A stretch of DNA of 64,000 bases, taken from positions 682,001 to 746,000 of the forward strand of contig JBBELK010000450.1 in NCBI GenBank assembly GCA_037783545.1, written 5' to 3'. Below the pieces are notes generated by a model. That model made no database searches. It was given only the letters and a program-made list of their open reading frames with translations, and was not told where the DNA came from. Origin of the DNA: Henricia sp. BOLD:AAB3569 (lineage: Eukaryota; Echinodermata; Asteroidea; Spinulosida; Echinasteridae). A program made the position numbers and the translations under genes. This document shows, piece after piece, positions 62,690 to 64,000 of the stretch (position 1 is the first letter of the stretch; each line of letters opens with the position of its first letter).

Positions 62690-63093
62690 TTTCTCAAAAA
62701 TTTGATTTTGTCTATGCTGAGAAATGAGTAAAACAATTAGTTTTTCGTCTCATGAGACGAAAATTCAATTCGCCCCAAAACCATTTCGCCCAAGTGCCAT
62801 TTCGCCCCAAACCACTTCGCCCGAGTGCCATTTCGCCCCAAATTACTTCGTCCAAACACTACATCGCCCAAATGCCACTTCGCCACAAAACCACTTCGTG
62901 CACAGGCCGTGGTTCAGGGCGATGTGGTTTTGGGACGAAATGACTGCAAACCCTTTTTTGACCGTTTTCACAAAAGTTAGACGAGGTACGGAGCTGACTT
63001 CTACTCAGGTTGGTTTTAATCATGCATATCTTCAATCACACAGGGAGAAAAAACTATTTGTAACAGTTTACCAATCATGTATACTATCTTTAA
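62690..63093. mobile_element. Family A MITE, copy 5
   Basis: Inverse orientation, with the longest CGCCCCAAACCACTTCGCCC satellite of the set, ending ACCAATCATGTATACTATC. Confidence 0.82.
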
Positions 63094-64000
63094 GTGCCCC
63101 GATACAGGATTTTATCAATAAAAGGTCTTGCGCATACCATTTTCAATAGCCTCAAATCCTTTTAGAAAAGGAAATTTTTAGTCTATTTATAAAAAATATT
63201 CCACCTGATATGGTACACATATTTTTCAGAAAAAGCTCATGATTGAAGATATTTTTTTTAAATTGTGCATACACACACTTTGTTTAACACTGCCCTCGTG
63301 TGATCAAATTCAGTAAGTTGACAATGCTGGTTCTTGTGCAAAAGATAAATAAAAGCATTACTTACAAACAAAAGCAACAACACCGGGGTGACTACAATGC
63401 CCTGAAATCAAATGAGAAAAAAGAGGATATTAAAATCAGTCAAGTAAAAATCATTTATAAGACCCTTTCGCACTCCAATGTTTGCATGGTCTATGTGTAC
63501 CCACTCAGTCACAATATTATATATACTGAAATGCAAAAGAAACTTACCACTTGTTTAAAATGTAATGAAATTGTAACAGTTCAAAATAAAACAAACCAAC
63601 AATTGCTAATTGAAACATTGGCATTTTATTGATGCAAGATACACCATCTCATCAGTTTGTTCTACAGTAAAGAACAGAAGAGGGTGCAATGTCAGTCCCC
63701 TTTCAATAGCGTGTGTGGCCACCATTGATTTGGATACAGGCAGTGCATCGTCGGCGCATACTGCCTACCAGTCTTTGATCCACCGACAATCGTGGCATGT
63801 TGCTTGAAATGCCCATTTTGCACTGGCCTTTTTAAAGCCAACATCAAGACATCACGTGCAGCTCATTAAAATCATCCCATACCCCTTGGGTAATCACTGA
63901 CAGTCAAAACAGCTGTGCCATGAAGTGACCATTGGAGGTTCAAGTGACCTTCAGACACCGTTTGGTCGGACAGTGAGGACACTATTGTCCACAAATAAGT
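63094..64000. other. No supported feature
   Basis: No exon or repeat family identified. Open frames at 63300 and 63610 lack any recognisable motif or splice context. Confidence 0.4.

Noticed and set aside
62724-63149. 141-codon open frame as a gene
   Set aside because: It reads through the CGCCCCAAAACCACTTCG satellite of a family A MITE.
1-64000. CRISPR arrays, operons, phage or bacterial genes
   Set aside because: Repeats are transposon or satellite types, genes are spliced, and no bacterial signals exist.

Overview
Animal nuclear DNA. Three genes are split by GT-AG introns and have protein-level matches to conserved metazoan genes. Introns and spacers are packed with short inverted-repeat elements (MITEs and foldbacks), tRNA-derived SINEs and a gypsy-type LTR remnant. 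There are no bacterial features. The gene content and repeat style fit a marine invertebrate deuterostome, perhaps an echinoderm, but that is inference: no species marker is visible.

Layout. (1) 1.2-9.8 kb, + strand: a complete NAXD gene (ATP-dependent NAD(P)H-hydrate dehydratase), 8 coding exons, 311 codons from the first ATG I can support. (2) 27.9-12.1 kb, - strand: a complete GUF1 gene (mitochondrial elongation factor 4 / LepA), 13 coding exons in consistent phase, 686 codons, with a mitochondrial leader exon and a YY1-like promoter site. NAXD and GUF1 converge. (3) 28.2-33.2 kb: spacer holding a 2.2 kb long-inverted-repeat element and several MITEs. (4) 55.4-33.2 kb, - strand: the 3' part (five exons, about 200 residues) of SLC10A7; its 5' exons lie outside the window or were not recognised. 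The 10 kb intron between the exons at 55.4 and 45.0 kb carries, on the opposite strand, two intronless class A GPCR paralogues (46.2-47.3 and 53.7-54.8 kb) in a roughly 2.5 kb segmental duplication, a truncated third GPCR copy at 50.2-50.9 kb between two identical 360 bp blocks of LTR plus flank, and the degraded gypsy remnant. (5) The SLC10A7 intron at 39.3-42.3 kb is filled by about 34 copies of a roughly 79 bp tRNA-like satellite. (6) 55.5-64 kb is repeat-dominated with no supported gene.

The three split genes are ordinary housekeeping functions (metabolite repair, mitochondrial translation fidelity, bile-acid-transporter family / calcium and glycosylation homeostasis), and nothing suggests a joint pathway. 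The most unusual signals are structural. GUF1 carries three independent local duplications that each include an exon edge: the stop-codon end three times, a 5' splice site six times at an 85 bp period, and one partial exon copy. One MITE family lies within about 60 bp of exon boundaries in four of its five copies. The GPCR cluster shows a mosaic fragment joined to LTR sequence. A tRNA-like satellite ends about 40 bp from a splice acceptor.
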